NCBI GenBank assembly: GCA_964202965.1
Contig: CAXNKG010000014.1
Location: 1 to 61,750, forward strand
Reading direction: 5' to 3'
Origin: CAXNKG01 sp964202965
Lineage (GTDB): Bacteria; Acidobacteriota; Vicinamibacteria; Vicinamibacterales; UBA2999
DNA: 61,750 nt
In this document: positions 8,315 to 17,121 of the stretch, one piece after another
How the letters are laid out: each line of letters opens with the position of its first letter
How positions within the stretch are numbered: position 1 is the first letter of the stretch
Notes under the pieces: model-generated
What the model saw: only the letters and a program-made list of their open reading frames with translations
Database searches by the model: none
What the model was told of the DNA's origin: nothing
Program-made: the position numbers and the translations under genes

Positions 8315-8676
8315 GCGGTAAATGCGTGCGTAATCACTTCGATCGTTGGCGCCTCGCCGTTGAACTCAATCGTCACCACGTCGAACCGGCACTCGGCGTC
8401 GAGCCAGCCGCGGCGTGCCAGAAAATCGGTCGCCATCTTCGCCACCCGCCGCTGCTTGAACGCGGTGACCGCGGCCGCGGCGCCGCCGAACCGATCGTCC
8501 CGCCGCGCCTTCACTTCGACGAACACAATCGCCTGGCGATCGCGCGCGATGATGTCGATTTCGCCGTGCCGGGTGCGATAGCGCCGGGCCAGAACGTCGT
8601 ACCCCAGGCGCCGCAGCTCGCGGCACGCGAGGTCTTCGCCCATTTTACCGAGAGATTGCCGGCGATCGACGGCCAT
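8311..8676 (-). CDS. yraN: UPF0102 / YraN family endonuclease-like protein
   Basis: 121 residues from the ATG at 8676. The restriction-endonuclease-like core is intact: GKMGEDLACRELRRLGYDVL, then RYRTRHGEIDIIARD and IVFVEVKARRDDRFG, i.e. the E-I-D-I-I-A and E-V-K catalytic-type residues of the Holliday-junction-resolvase-related fold. The true substrate of the family is not settled. An upstream extension of the frame has no family similarity, so the start MAVDRRQSLG was chosen. It overlaps galT by 4 bp. Confidence 0.9.
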   Translation of the reverse strand: MAVDRRQSLGKMGEDLACRELRRLGYDVLARRYRTRHGEIDIIARDRQAIVFVEVKARRDDRFGGAAAAVTAFKQRRVAKMATDFLARRGWLDAECRFDVVTIEFNGEAPTIEVITHAFTA

Positions 8677-8696
8677 TGCCGCCGATACAAGGCAGG

Positions 8697-10016
8697 TTAC
8701 GCGCCAATCGCGCCCAGCGCGCCATCGAGAATCCCGACCGCCGTGTCGGCCTCCGCCGTCGTCAACACGAGCGGCGGCGACAGCCGGATCGCGTTGCGGC
8801 CCGCGCCGAGCACCAGCAGGCCGCGGCGGAAACACTCCTGCACGAGCGCGTTGCGCTCCCGGTCCGCCCGCTCCTTCGTCTGACGGTCGCGCACGAGCTC
8901 GATCCCGATCATCAACCCGCGCCCTCGAATGTCACCGACGATCGGGTGCTTCGACATCAAATCCTTGAGCCCCGCCATCAGATGCGCACCGACGGTTTCG
9001 GCATTCCGTACGAGCGATGCCAGAAGCAGGCCGATCGTCGCCAGCGCCGCCGCGCAGGCCACCGGGTTGCCCCCGAACGTGCTCGCATGCGACCCGGGCG
9101 GCCACGACATCACGTCGGCACGCGCGGTGGCCACCCCAAGCGGGAGGCCCGAGGCAATCCCTTTCGCCATCGTGACGATATCGGGCTCGACGCCGGTGTG
9201 CTCCACCGCGAACATGCGTCCCGTGCGGCCCATCCCCGACTGCACCTCATCCACGATCAGCAGGATGCCGTGCGTCGTCGCCATCTCCCGGAGCTGTTGC
9301 AGAAACGCGGACGGTGGAACGATGTAGCCCCCCTCGCCCTGAATGGGCTCGACGATGACCGCGGCCACTTCGTCCGGCGAGACCAGGTGAACAAAGAGCT
9401 GCTGCTCGATGAACCGGATGGATTCCGCCGCGCAGGCATCGAGCGAGCCGGCATAGCGGTACGGATCGGGATACGGCGCGTGGAAGACGCCGGGCATGAG
9501 CGGAAAAAAGCCCCTGCGCTGCGTCACCTTGCTGGCCGTGAGCGAGAGCGACCCCATCGAGCGGCCGTGAAACGCCCCGTGGAACGCGATGATGTTCTGC
9601 CGCTTCGTGTAGTAGCGCGCCAGTTTGAGGGCCGCCTCGTTCGCTTCGGTTCCGGAATTCCCGAAGAACGACCGGTGCGGACCCTGCATCGGCGCGATCG
9701 ACGACAGCTCCTCCGCCAGGCGCACTTGCGGCTCGTAATAGAAGTCGGTGCCCGACATGTGCAGGAACTGCTTCGCCTGATCGACGATGGCCTGGACGAC
9801 GTCGGGATGGGAGTGCCCGGTGGCGGCGACGGCGATGCCGGCGGTGCAGTCGAGAAAAAGATTGCCGTCGACGTCTTCGACGGTCGCGCCCTCGCCGCGT
9901 GCGATGACCAGCGGATAGTCGCGCGTATACGACGGCGACACGACCTTTCCGTCGCGCTCGATGATGGCCTTCGCCTTCGGACCGGGGAGACTCGTCCGGA
10001 TCAGCGGGACGGTCAT
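8697..10016 (-). CDS. class III aminotransferase (4-aminobutyrate / acetylornithine type)
   Basis: A PLP-dependent fold-type I aminotransferase of about 439 residues. Visible are the phosphate-binding FFGNSGTEANEAALKLAR, the aromatic turn IIAFHGAFHGRSMGSLSLT, the cofactor aspartate in LLIVDEVQSGMGRTG, and the Schiff-base lysine in MAKGIASGLPLG. Overall it resembles GabT-like enzymes more than ArgD because of its length and the PIQGEGGYIVPP stretch, but substrate cannot be fixed from sequence. The ATG at 10016 overlaps the cysS stop by 4 bp and follows GGAAGAAG, so it is preferred over the GTG at 10028. Confidence 0.88.
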   Translation of the reverse strand: MTVPLIRTSLPGPKAKAIIERDGKVVSPSYTRDYPLVIARGEGATVEDVDGNLFLDCTAGIAVAATGHSHPDVVQAIVDQAKQFLHMSGTDFYYEPQVRLAEELSSIAPMQGPHRSFFGNSGTEANEAALKLARYYTKRQNIIAFHGAFHGRSMGSLSLTASKVTQRRGFFPLMPGVFHAPYPDPYRYAGSLDACAAESIRFIEQQLFVHLVSPDEVAAVIVEPIQGEGGYIVPPSAFLQQLREMATTHGILLIVDEVQSGMGRTGRMFAVEHTGVEPDIVTMAKGIASGLPLGVATARADVMSWPPGSHASTFGGNPVACAAALATIGLLLASLVRNAETVGAHLMAGLKDLMSKHPIVGDIRGRGLMIGIELVRDRQTKERADRERNALVQECFRRGLLVLGAGRNAIRLSPPLVLTTAEADTAVGILDGALGAIGA

Positions 10017-11458
10017 TTCTTCTTCCACCGCGTGCCGCCGGGGTTGTCCTCGAGCAGCACTCCGCGGTCGGCCAGCTCGTGGCGAATGCGGTCGGCCGCG
10101 GCAAAGTCGCGGCGCTGGCGCGCAGCCTGACGATCCTGCATCGCCTTCTCGATCTCCTCGACCGGGATCGGCGGCTGCGCGTCCTCGGCCTGGCGGAGGC
10201 TGATGACGCCGAGCACACGATCGAACTCGTCGAACAGCACGCGGACGGCGGCGGCATCCGCGGCCGACACCTCCTGCGCGTCGATCGCGGCGTTCACATC
10301 CCGGACCAGGTCGAAGATCGCCGCCAGCGCGGCCGCGGTGTTCAGGTCGGACTCGAGGGCGGTGCGGAAATCGTGGCGGGCACGGGTGACGAATTCAGCG
10401 ACCTTGGTTGGCGGATCCGCCGTCCGACCCGAACCAGTCTCCGGCGGAATCCGCCCTACTTCTGCCAATCGGGCGAGGAAATCCACGAAGCGACGGAGCG
10501 CCTCCTCCGCCTGATCCATGCCGGCCCAGGTGAAGTTGAGCTGCTTGCGATAGTGCGATGAGAGGAGGAGGTATCGAAGCGCCGACGGGCGGTGGCCGCG
10601 CGCGGCGATCTCGGACAGCGTGTACACGTTTCCGAGCGATTTCGACATCTTCTCGCCCTCGACGAAGAGATGGGCGACGTGCACCCAGACGCGCGCGAAC
10701 GGCTGCTTCGTGGCGCCCTCGCTCTGTGCGATCTCGTTCTCGTGATGCGGGACGATCAGGTCGATGCCGCCGGCATGAATGTCGATCGGCGATTCGCCGA
10801 GCAGCCGCAACGACATCGCCGAGCACTCGATGTGCCACCCCGGCCGGCCGGGACCCGTGCCGAAGTCCCACGACGGCTCGCCCTCGCGCTGGCTCTTCCA
10901 GAGCACGAAGTCGCGCGGATCGTCCTTTGAATATTCGTCGACGTCGACGCTCGTGCCGTCCTTCATCCCTTCGCGGTCGAGCCGCGCCAGCCGTCCGTAC
11001 TCCGGAAAGCTCGCGATGCGGAAATAGATCGATCCGTCGCGCCGGTAGGTATGTCCGTGCTGCTCGAGCGCGAGGATCATCTCGCCCATCGCGCGCAGGT
11101 TGGCCTCGTCGGTCGCCCGCGGCGTCTCCTCCGGTGTCTCAATGCCGAGGGCCGCCGAGTCCTCCCGAAAGACGCGGATCCACTGTTCGGTGTGGTCGCG
11201 AAGCGGCACGCCGGCCTCGCGGGCGCCGGCAATGGTCTTGTCGTCGACATCGGTATAGTTCACGGCCTGGCGGACACCGTACCCCCCGACATGTTTCAGC
11301 GCGCGGCGGAGCACGTCAACGCACACAAACGTGCGGAAGTTCCCGATGTGGGCCCGCGCGTAGACGGTCGGCCCGCAGGCGTACATGCGAACGGTGTTAT
11401 CGGACGACGGTACAAAGTCCTCGTCCTGCCGAGTAAGGGTATTGAACAGACGGATCAT
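10013..11458 (-). CDS. cysS: cysteinyl-tRNA synthetase
   Basis: Class Ia aminoacyl-tRNA synthetase charging tRNA-Cys. 481 residues from MIRLFNTLTR. The HIGH signature appears as H37-I-G-N40 after the Zn-binding CGPTVYARA. The second Zn region is GWHIECSAMS with HHENEIAQSE. The KMSKS loop is K270-M-S-K-S274. It lies between ribF and the aminotransferase. The frame is open upstream to 11701 but only as a shadow of ribF, so the ATG at 11458 is taken. Confidence 0.95.
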   Translation of the reverse strand: MIRLFNTLTRQDEDFVPSSDNTVRMYACGPTVYARAHIGNFRTFVCVDVLRRALKHVGGYGVRQAVNYTDVDDKTIAGAREAGVPLRDHTEQWIRVFREDSAALGIETPEETPRATDEANLRAMGEMILALEQHGHTYRRDGSIYFRIASFPEYGRLARLDREGMKDGTSVDVDEYSKDDPRDFVLWKSQREGEPSWDFGTGPGRPGWHIECSAMSLRLLGESPIDIHAGGIDLIVPHHENEIAQSEGATKQPFARVWVHVAHLFVEGEKMSKSLGNVYTLSEIAARGHRPSALRYLLLSSHYRKQLNFTWAGMDQAEEALRRFVDFLARLAEVGRIPPETGSGRTADPPTKVAEFVTRARHDFRTALESDLNTAAALAAIFDLVRDVNAAIDAQEVSAADAAAVRVLFDEFDRVLGVISLRQAEDAQPPIPVEEIEKAMQDRQAARQRRDFAAADRIRHELADRGVLLEDNPGGTRWKKK

Positions 11459-11516
11459 ACGAACCTGAACACGAACCGAGCAGAGAGAACACAGAAGAGT
11501 GAACGAGAGGTCTTCA
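11459..11516 (-). repeat. 57-nt word-string repeat, copy 3 (between ribF stop and cysS start)
   Basis: The whole ribF-cysS gap, starting with the ribF stop codon TGA, reads like the repeats flanking the four-helix gene at 25916-25972 and 26569-26625. The segment GGTTCGTGTTCAGGTTCG is identical in all three, and the CTTCTG/TTCT words before it are in the same order with one early indel. Here it ends directly at the cysS ATG. Confidence 0.7.
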
Positions 11517-12452
11517 TACCGACAGTCGGGAGAACAGACGCTCCGCCTGGCGGCAGTCGGCGTCGATCTGCGCCTTGAGCGCATCGACGTCCTCGAACCG
11601 GCGTTCGTCGCGCAGCCGCTGGACGAACCCGAGCGAGACCGTGCGGCCGTAGAGGTCACCGCAGTACTGCAGGACGTGGGTCTCGATGGCGGACACGGCA
11701 AGGTCCCCGAACGTCGGGTTCACACCGATGCTGGTGACCGCGGCATGCACCATCCCCTCGACGAGCAGCGTCGTCGCGTAAACGCCGCACGGCGGAATCA
11801 GCTCGTTCGCCGTCCGGAGATTGGCGGTCGGATACCCGAGCTCGCGGCCCCGGTGCTTGCCTTCCACGACGATCCCCGACAGCACGTAGGGGTGCCCCAG
11901 CAGGGCGCCCGCCTCATCGACGCGTCCTTCGGTGACGAGGCGGCGAATGCGGGTGCTGCTGACCACGAACTCCTTGTAGCGCACCGGATCGATCTTCTCC
12001 GCGCGAAACCCGTAGCGCTGGCCGAGCGTCCGGAGCAGCGAAAAGCTCCCGCTCCGGTCGCGGCCGAAGAGAAAATTGGCGCCCACCCAGACCTCGGCGA
12101 CGCGCAGCCAGTCGACCAGCACGTTCCGGACGAAGGTCTCCGGCTCCCACTGCGACATCTCCCGGGTAAACCGCACGACGGCGACGGTGTGAACGCCGGC
12201 ACGGTCCAGCGCGTCGAGCCGTTGATCGATCGTCATGAGCAGCGGGGGGGCTTTGTCGGGCCTGACGATGCGCGGAGGATGGGGGTCGAAGGTCATGACC
12301 ATCGGCGTGCCGCCATGCTCGGCGGCGCCGCGCCTGACACGCTCGACGATCTTCAGATGTCCGCGATGCAGCCCGTCGAAGTTGCCGAGTGCGAGGACGG
12401 GGTGCACGACCCACGGCGGCCGCGCGTCATCGGGAAAATACAGGACCTCCAT
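11514..12452 (-). CDS. ribF: bifunctional riboflavin kinase / FAD synthetase
   Basis: Makes FMN and FAD from riboflavin. The N-terminal nucleotidyltransferase domain has ALGNFDGLHRGHLKIV (the G-x-F-D-G-x-H-x-G-H adenylyl-transfer motif), TFDPHP and SSTRIRR. The C-terminal kinase domain has GRELGYPTANLRTANEL, GVYATTLLVEG, and IGVNPTFGD. At 312 residues it is complete. It starts 4 bp after the metallo-hydrolase stop in the leftward block. Confidence 0.95.
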   Translation of the reverse strand: MEVLYFPDDARPPWVVHPVLALGNFDGLHRGHLKIVERVRRGAAEHGGTPMVMTFDPHPPRIVRPDKAPPLLMTIDQRLDALDRAGVHTVAVVRFTREMSQWEPETFVRNVLVDWLRVAEVWVGANFLFGRDRSGSFSLLRTLGQRYGFRAEKIDPVRYKEFVVSSTRIRRLVTEGRVDEAGALLGHPYVLSGIVVEGKHRGRELGYPTANLRTANELIPPCGVYATTLLVEGMVHAAVTSIGVNPTFGDLAVSAIETHVLQYCGDLYGRTVSLGFVQRLRDERRFEDVDALKAQIDADCRQAERLFSRLSV

Positions 12453-12456
12453 ACCG

Positions 12457-13266
12457 CTACGACGTCAGGTCCACGTCGAGCACGAGGCCATCATATGCGA
12501 GTTCCATCCCCGCAGGCAGGCGCGCATTCGTCGCGGCATAGCCGAGATCATGCGCCATGTGCGTGAAGTACGCGCGCCGCGGCGCGATCCGTGTCACGGC
12601 CTCCACGGCCTCGTCGATGCTGAAATGCGTGGGGTGCTTCCTGTCGCGCAGGGCGTCGATGACGAGCGTGTCGACGCCGGCGACAAGCGCCCACGAGGGG
12701 TCCGGGAGCGCGCTGCAGTCGGTGAGATACGCGAACCGTCCGAACCGGAATCCCAGGATCGGCGTATCGCCGTGCCACAACGGAATCGGAATCACGTGTA
12801 CGCCGGCGACGTCGAACGGACCGTCGATGACGCGGGCGTCGATCTGGGGAATCCCTCCACCTTTACGCGGCAGGCCGTCGAAGGCATAGTAAAACGTGCG
12901 GCGAATCGACGCCCAGACGCCGGCGTCGGCGTAGCACGGTATCGGTCCGCCCTGCATGGCGTTGAAGCGCCGGATCTCGTCGAGGCCGAGGATGTGATCC
13001 GCGTGGCTGTGCGTGAACAGGATCGCGTCGACCCGCGTCACGCCGTACGTCAACGCCTGCTGCCGGAGATCGGGCGACGTATCGACGAGGATGCCACGCA
13101 CCCCGGGAACCCCAGGAACCCCAGGAACCCCAGGAACCTCAAGATAAATCGACGGCCGGAGCCGCTTGTCGCGCGGGTCCGTCGACTGGCAGACGGGGCA
13201 CGCGCATCCGATGGCCGGGACGCCGCTCGAGGTGCCCGACCCCAGAAACGTGACACGCGCCCTCAA
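12457..13266 (-). CDS. PhnP-like metallo-beta-lactamase-fold phosphodiesterase with a V-P-G tripeptide insert
   Basis: MBL-fold hydrolase, 269 residues, resembling PhnP (cyclic phosphate phosphodiesterase). N-terminal VTFLGSGTSSGVPAIGC is followed by CPVC, the PhnP-type structural Zn cysteines. Catalytic metal ligands are in THSHADHILGLDEI; further ligands are D in YLTDCSAL and H in YFTHMAHDLG. Residues about 44-55 are a V-P-G repeat encoded by four 9-bp units identical to the intergenic repeat words found elsewhere in the window. The start is TTG (13266); a stop three codons upstream leaves no alternative. Substrate unknown. Confidence 0.85.
   Translation of the reverse strand: MRARVTFLGSGTSSGVPAIGCACPVCQSTDPRDKRLRPSIYLEVPGVPGVPGVPGVRGILVDTSPDLRQQALTYGVTRVDAILFTHSHADHILGLDEIRRFNAMQGGPIPCYADAGVWASIRRTFYYAFDGLPRKGGGIPQIDARVIDGPFDVAGVHVIPIPLWHGDTPILGFRFGRFAYLTDCSALPDPSWALVAGVDTLVIDALRDRKHPTHFSIDEAVEAVTRIAPRRAYFTHMAHDLGYAATNARLPAGMELAYDGLVLDVDLTS
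13102..13137. repeat. 9-bp tandem repeat inside a coding sequence
   Basis: Four head-to-tail units, CCCGGGAAC then three CCCAGGAAC on the plus strand, i.e. GTTCCTGGG on the coding (minus) strand. Each unit adds Val-Pro-Gly. The same word builds the intergenic arrays at 13267, 36503, 46376 and 48080. Confidence 0.95.
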
Positions 13267-13377
13267 GCAGAGTGCCTAGGGTGCCTAGGGTGCCGGGTAC
13301 CTAAAAGCACTCTACGCACTTCAGGAACCTCAGGAACTTCAGGAACATCAGGAACATCAGGAACATCAAGCACCCTA
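13267..13377. repeat. inverted short-word array between DUF1844 gene and metallo-hydrolase
   Basis: From the right it starts exactly at the DUF1844 stop codon (TAGGGTGC on the minus strand) and runs as TGATGTTCC/TGAGGTTCC words. Toward the left it turns into the opposite orientation (AGTGCCTAGGGTGCC on the plus strand). The two halves can pair into an imperfect hairpin. The metallo-hydrolase TTG start follows directly. Confidence 0.85.
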
Positions 13378-13704
13378 CGGCAGGATGATGCGCGACGGCT
13401 CGTCGGGCTGGGACGCCTGTCCCTTCCCCGCCGCGTCAACCCAGCGCAGGCGCAGCTCGTACAGGATCTGATCGAGCAACTGCCGCTCTTCCGCGGTCAA
13501 GTTCCCGCGCGTCTTCTGCTCGAGGAGCGAGAGGATGTCGATCATCTGCTGCGCGGCCGGCAGGCTGGATCGGCCGGTCTGGCCGGTGACCGGGTCGGGA
13601 ATATCGCCGAAGTGGACCGCCGCGGTATGCGCCAGCGACAACACGAATGCGGCAAAGCTGAGTGCGGAGTCCTGATCGTCGTGCGAGTGCTGTTCGTCGG
13701 TCAT
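13375..13704 (-). CDS. DUF1844 family protein
   Basis: 109 residues from the ATG at 13704. The core LSFAAFVLSLAHTAAVHFGD followed by LPAAQQMIDILSLLEQKTRGNLTAEERQLLDQILYELR is the DUF1844 signature, a small family of unknown function. An N-terminal run of His/Asp/Gln precedes it. A longer frame to 14043 is a shadow of mazG on the other strand and was not used. The gene is divergent from mazG with 33 bp between starts; its stop codon is the first codon of an inverted word array. Confidence 0.85.
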   Translation of the reverse strand: MTDEQHSHDDQDSALSFAAFVLSLAHTAAVHFGDIPDPVTGQTGRSSLPAAQQMIDILSLLEQKTRGNLTAEERQLLDQILYELRLRWVDAAGKGQASQPDEPSRIILP

Positions 13705-13737
13705 CCTCCGTAAAGTAGCATACGAGCCGGAGTCATC

Positions 13738-14559
13738 ATGGCTGAGACCGCCGGCGTCCGCTTCGACAGACTTGTAGAGATCATGCGCCGGCTGCGCGCA
13801 CCCGGCGGCTGCCCGTGGGACCGCGAGCAGACGCTCGCGTCGCTGCGGCCGTTCGTGCTCGAGGAAACCTATGAGGTGCTCGAGGCCATCGAGAGCGGCG
13901 CGCCCGGGGACCTGTGCGAGGAGCTCGGCGATTTCCTCTTCGAGGCCGTGTTCCTGGCCCGGATCAGCGAAGAGGCCGGCGACTTCTCCATTGCCGACGC
14001 CATTCAGTCCATCTGCGACAAACTCGTGCGCCGCCATCCGCACGTCTTCGCGCGGCAGGACGGCGACTCATCCATGACGAGCGGTCAGGTGCTCGAGCGG
14101 TGGGAAACGATCAAGGCGCGGGAGCGCGTGTCACGGGGCACGGACGCGGCGCGGCCGAAGACGACGCTCAGCGGCGTCCCGAGGACACTGCCGGCACTGC
14201 TCCGCGCCTACGAGATCAGCGCGCGGGCGGCCACTGTCGGCTTCGACTGGGCGAGGCCCGGGGATGTGCTCGACAAGATCGAAGAGGAAGTCGCCGAGGT
14301 GCGCACGGAGGTTGAATCGGGAGCGACGGACGACCTGTCGCGCGCGGAGGAAGAGATGGGTGATCTGCTCTTCGCGATCGCCAACCTGTCGCGGAAGCTC
14401 GGGATCGAGCCGGAGGCGGCGCTGCGCCGCGCGAACGAGAAGTTCACGGGACGCTTCGATGCGCTCGAGCACGCGTTCGCGGCCCAGGGACGATCGCTGC
14501 AGGAGGCAACGCTCGAAGAGATGGAAGCGGAGTGGCAGCGCGTGAAGCAGACCGCCTGA
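13738..14559 (+). CDS. mazG: nucleoside triphosphate pyrophosphohydrolase
   Basis: Housecleaning enzyme hydrolysing NTPs and dNTPs to NMP and PPi. Two MazG domains are visible. The N-terminal one has RLRAPGGCPWDREQTLASLR, EETYEVLEAIESG and the metal-binding EELGDFLFEAVFLA. The second starts near residue 165 with GFDWARPGDVLDKIEEEVAEV and EEEMGDLLFAIANLSRKL. 273 residues matches E. coli-type MazG. The start ATG has GGAG 7 nt upstream. It converges on comEC. Confidence 0.94.
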   Translation: MAETAGVRFDRLVEIMRRLRAPGGCPWDREQTLASLRPFVLEETYEVLEAIESGAPGDLCEELGDFLFEAVFLARISEEAGDFSIADAIQSICDKLVRRHPHVFARQDGDSSMTSGQVLERWETIKARERVSRGTDAARPKTTLSGVPRTLPALLRAYEISARAATVGFDWARPGDVLDKIEEEVAEVRTEVESGATDDLSRAEEEMGDLLFAIANLSRKLGIEPEAALRRANEKFTGRFDALEHAFAAQGRSLQEATLEEMEAEWQRVKQTA

Positions 14560-14596
14560 TGTCGCCTGACGCGAAGCCCAGTACCTCCTCCGCCAC

Positions 14597-14698
14597 CCGC
14601 GAGACCCATTACCTCCTCCACAAACCGGCTCCGCTGGCACCTGACTCCGCCTACTGACGCTGGTCTACGGTTTGTTCCGGAGGTAATGGGTCTCGCGG
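14597..14698. repeat. 31-bp inverted repeat between mazG and comEC, one arm inside comEC
   Basis: Left arm 14597-14627, right arm 14668-14698. They match at 28 of 31 positions, including a perfect 20-bp block (CCGCGAGACCCATTACCTCC and its complement). The loop is 40 nt. The right arm is the last ten codons of comEC (RETHYLRNK region), so the non-coding left arm looks like an inverted copy of coding sequence. The hairpin could end transcription from both convergent genes. Confidence 0.85.
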
Positions 14699-17121
14699 CC
14701 GTCAAAAGTTTTCGCGCGGACGCTGTTCCTTTCGACTTCGACGACGATCTGGCCGTCGCGGTCGGTTCTGTAGACCGTCGCGCCGACCTCTTCGAGACGC
14801 TGCAGTACTTCTGGTGCAGGGTGGCCGAAGGTGTTGCCTCGGCCGCAGCTGATGATCGCGATCTGGGGACGCCAGGCGTCGAGGAACGCCTGCGACGTGG
14901 ATGTGCGACTGCCGTGGTGGCCGACCTTGAGGATGCGGATCGGCGCGGGCTGCAAGAGCGGGATGATCTCGCGTTCGACGGCTGTGCCGACGTCGCCCAT
15001 CAGGAGGATCGACACATCGCGATAGCGGACATCCAGCACAACCGAGTCGTCATTCCTCACGCGCGGGCGCTCCCAGTCCGGGGCAGCCGGATGCAGGACC
15101 CGCACCTCGACCTCCCCGAATCGCAGCAGGTCCCCACGGCGCCGCTCTTCGACACGCGCTCCTGTGGCCGTCGCGCGGTCGAGCACGGCCGCGAGGCCCG
15201 GATAGGCCGGCACTGGAATGCCGTGCCACACGGCTCCCGGCTCGAAGTCACCGAACACTGCGGCAGCGCCGCCGATATGGTCCGGGTCGCCATGGGTCAG
15301 CACGACTCGATCGAGCCGGCGCAGACCGCGTGCCCAGAGCGCCGGCGCCAGGACACGAGCCCCGATATCGAACGCGGTGCTGCCGAACGGCGTGCCGCCG
15401 GCATCCACGAGCAGCGTCGATCGATTGGGAAACTGCAGGAGGGTCGAGTCGCCCTGGCCCACGTCGAAGGCGACGAGCCGCAGCCGCGCCGGCTCGCGGG
15501 CGGTTCGCAGCCAGGACGCCGGCTGGCCCGTGACGATGGCCGCCGCGGACGCGGTCAACACGGCTATCGCCGCGATCCGCCTCGGCCCGCGCGCCAGCAG
15601 GCTCGCGGCCAGGCTGCCGTAGTAGCACGCCATCAGCGCGATGTGAGGCGGGGGCACCCGGACCGACAGCCACGGAGCGATCTCCACCAGCCGCGCGCTC
15701 TCGAGGAGCGCCGCTGTCGCCCAGTGCGCGACCCACCCGGCAGGCGCCGCAATCGTGTCGATTCGATCGAAGACGGCCACCACCATGCCGCTCACCTGCA
15801 CCACCACCATGAGCGGCACCGCCCCCAGATTGAGCAGCAGTCCGGCGGCCGTGACCCGGGAGAACGTGGCTGCGCTGATCGGCAGCAGCGCCAGCTCCGC
15901 GGCCGCCGATGCCGCCAGCGATGCCAGGAGCCAGCGCGAAGCGCCGGAACCGGGCGCTCCGGCAGCCACCCGCCGCGCGCCCTCGATCAGCGCCGCCGCC
16001 GCGCCGAACGTCAGCACAAAGCCGGCGTCGCGCACGTCGAGCGGATGCGCCGCCACGATGGCCACGGCGGCACACGCCATCGCCTGCCAGGGCGGCGTGC
16101 GGTGATCGAGCACCCGCGCGGCGAGATAGACGGCCGCCATGACCGTGGCCCGCCAGACTGACGCGCCCGTCGTCACGATCTGGGCGTAGGCGATCAGCAC
16201 GACGATGGTCAGGAGCGCGGCAGGCCGGCCGGTAACCCCGCAGATCAGCAGGAGGCCGAGGGTGAGGCCCGCGAGAATCGCGATGTTGCCGCCGGAGATG
16301 GCGATGATGTGATACGTGCCGGCGCGCTGCAGGCGTTCACGGGTGTCGTCCGGCAATGCGCTGCGATCGCCGATGAGGATTGCCGTGACGACAGCCTCGG
16401 TGACGGCGTCGTAGAGCCCCACGCGGGCGTGTACGCTCCGGCGGACGTACGCACGGACGTCCGCGGCTGCCTCCGCGAGCACGCTTCCCTGCTGCCGCAC
16501 CTCGACGAGGAGCGCGCTCTTCACCGACCCGAACAACGTCGTTCCGTCCAGCGCGAGCCGCCGCTCGACATCCGGGACGCCCTCGTTCAGATAGACGGCG
16601 GGCCTGCGGAAGGTGGCGGACATCTCGACCGTCCGCCCCGCGCGCCAGCGCTCAACCGACGCCGCCGCGGCCTGTCCGCCGACCGAGAACGCCACGCCTC
16701 CATCCACCGGCACCCACGTCCCCTCGCGCCACAGCGCCACGACGCGCGCCCGCAGCGTCGTGACCTCGGGTCCGCGCGCCGCATCGTCGAGGAGCACGCC
16801 GCGGACGCGCATGGGATCGTGCCGGAGGCCGGCGCCGGCCCTGTCGAGCGCGAAGCCGCCCGGCGTCTGGTCGAGCACGGCCCGCAGCGGCGTGGCCAGC
16901 GCCGCGTGACGGGCCTCGGCGGCAAGCGCCATCCCGGCGGCGCCGAACCCCACGAGGACGGCGCCGAATGTGAGGACGGTTGCGCGCCGGTGAAATGCCA
17001 GCCAGCCGGCTATGAGGAAGGCGACGCCGAGAAACGCGAGCGATGGAGCGTGCCCGCATGCGACGCCTGTCGCCGCACCAGTAACAAAGGCCACACCCGG
17101 CAGCACGCCGACGACGCGCAT
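14665..17121 (-). CDS. comEC: ComEC/Rec2 DNA-uptake channel protein
   Basis: 818 residues. N-terminal hydrophobic segments and a DUF4131-type OB region are followed by a multi-span competence domain starting near residue 255 (ERLQRAGTYHIIAISGGNIAILAGL, typical of ComEC). A C-terminal metallo-beta-lactamase domain begins at about 575 (FDVGQGDSTLLQFPNRSTLLVDAG) with VVLTHGDPDHIGGAAAVF and LKVGHHGSRTSTSQAFL. It is the inner-membrane channel for single-stranded DNA in natural transformation. With pilT elsewhere in the window this hints at transformability, though no comEA or pseudopilin cluster is visible here. Confidence 0.93.
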   Translation of the reverse strand: MRVVGVLPGVAFVTGAATGVACGHAPSLAFLGVAFLIAGWLAFHRRATVLTFGAVLVGFGAAGMALAAEARHAALATPLRAVLDQTPGGFALDRAGAGLRHDPMRVRGVLLDDAARGPEVTTLRARVVALWREGTWVPVDGGVAFSVGGQAAAASVERWRAGRTVEMSATFRRPAVYLNEGVPDVERRLALDGTTLFGSVKSALLVEVRQQGSVLAEAAADVRAYVRRSVHARVGLYDAVTEAVVTAILIGDRSALPDDTRERLQRAGTYHIIAISGGNIAILAGLTLGLLLICGVTGRPAALLTIVVLIAYAQIVTTGASVWRATVMAAVYLAARVLDHRTPPWQAMACAAVAIVAAHPLDVRDAGFVLTFGAAAALIEGARRVAAGAPGSGASRWLLASLAASAAAELALLPISAATFSRVTAAGLLLNLGAVPLMVVVQVSGMVVAVFDRIDTIAAPAGWVAHWATAALLESARLVEIAPWLSVRVPPPHIALMACYYGSLAASLLARGPRRIAAIAVLTASAAAIVTGQPASWLRTAREPARLRLVAFDVGQGDSTLLQFPNRSTLLVDAGGTPFGSTAFDIGARVLAPALWARGLRRLDRVVLTHGDPDHIGGAAAVFGDFEPGAVWHGIPVPAYPGLAAVLDRATATGARVEERRRGDLLRFGEVEVRVLHPAAPDWERPRVRNDDSVVLDVRYRDVSILLMGDVGTAVEREIIPLLQPAPIRILKVGHHGSRTSTSQAFLDAWRPQIAIISCGRGNTFGHPAPEVLQRLEEVGATVYRTDRDGQIVVEVERNSVRAKTFDGRETHYLRNKP

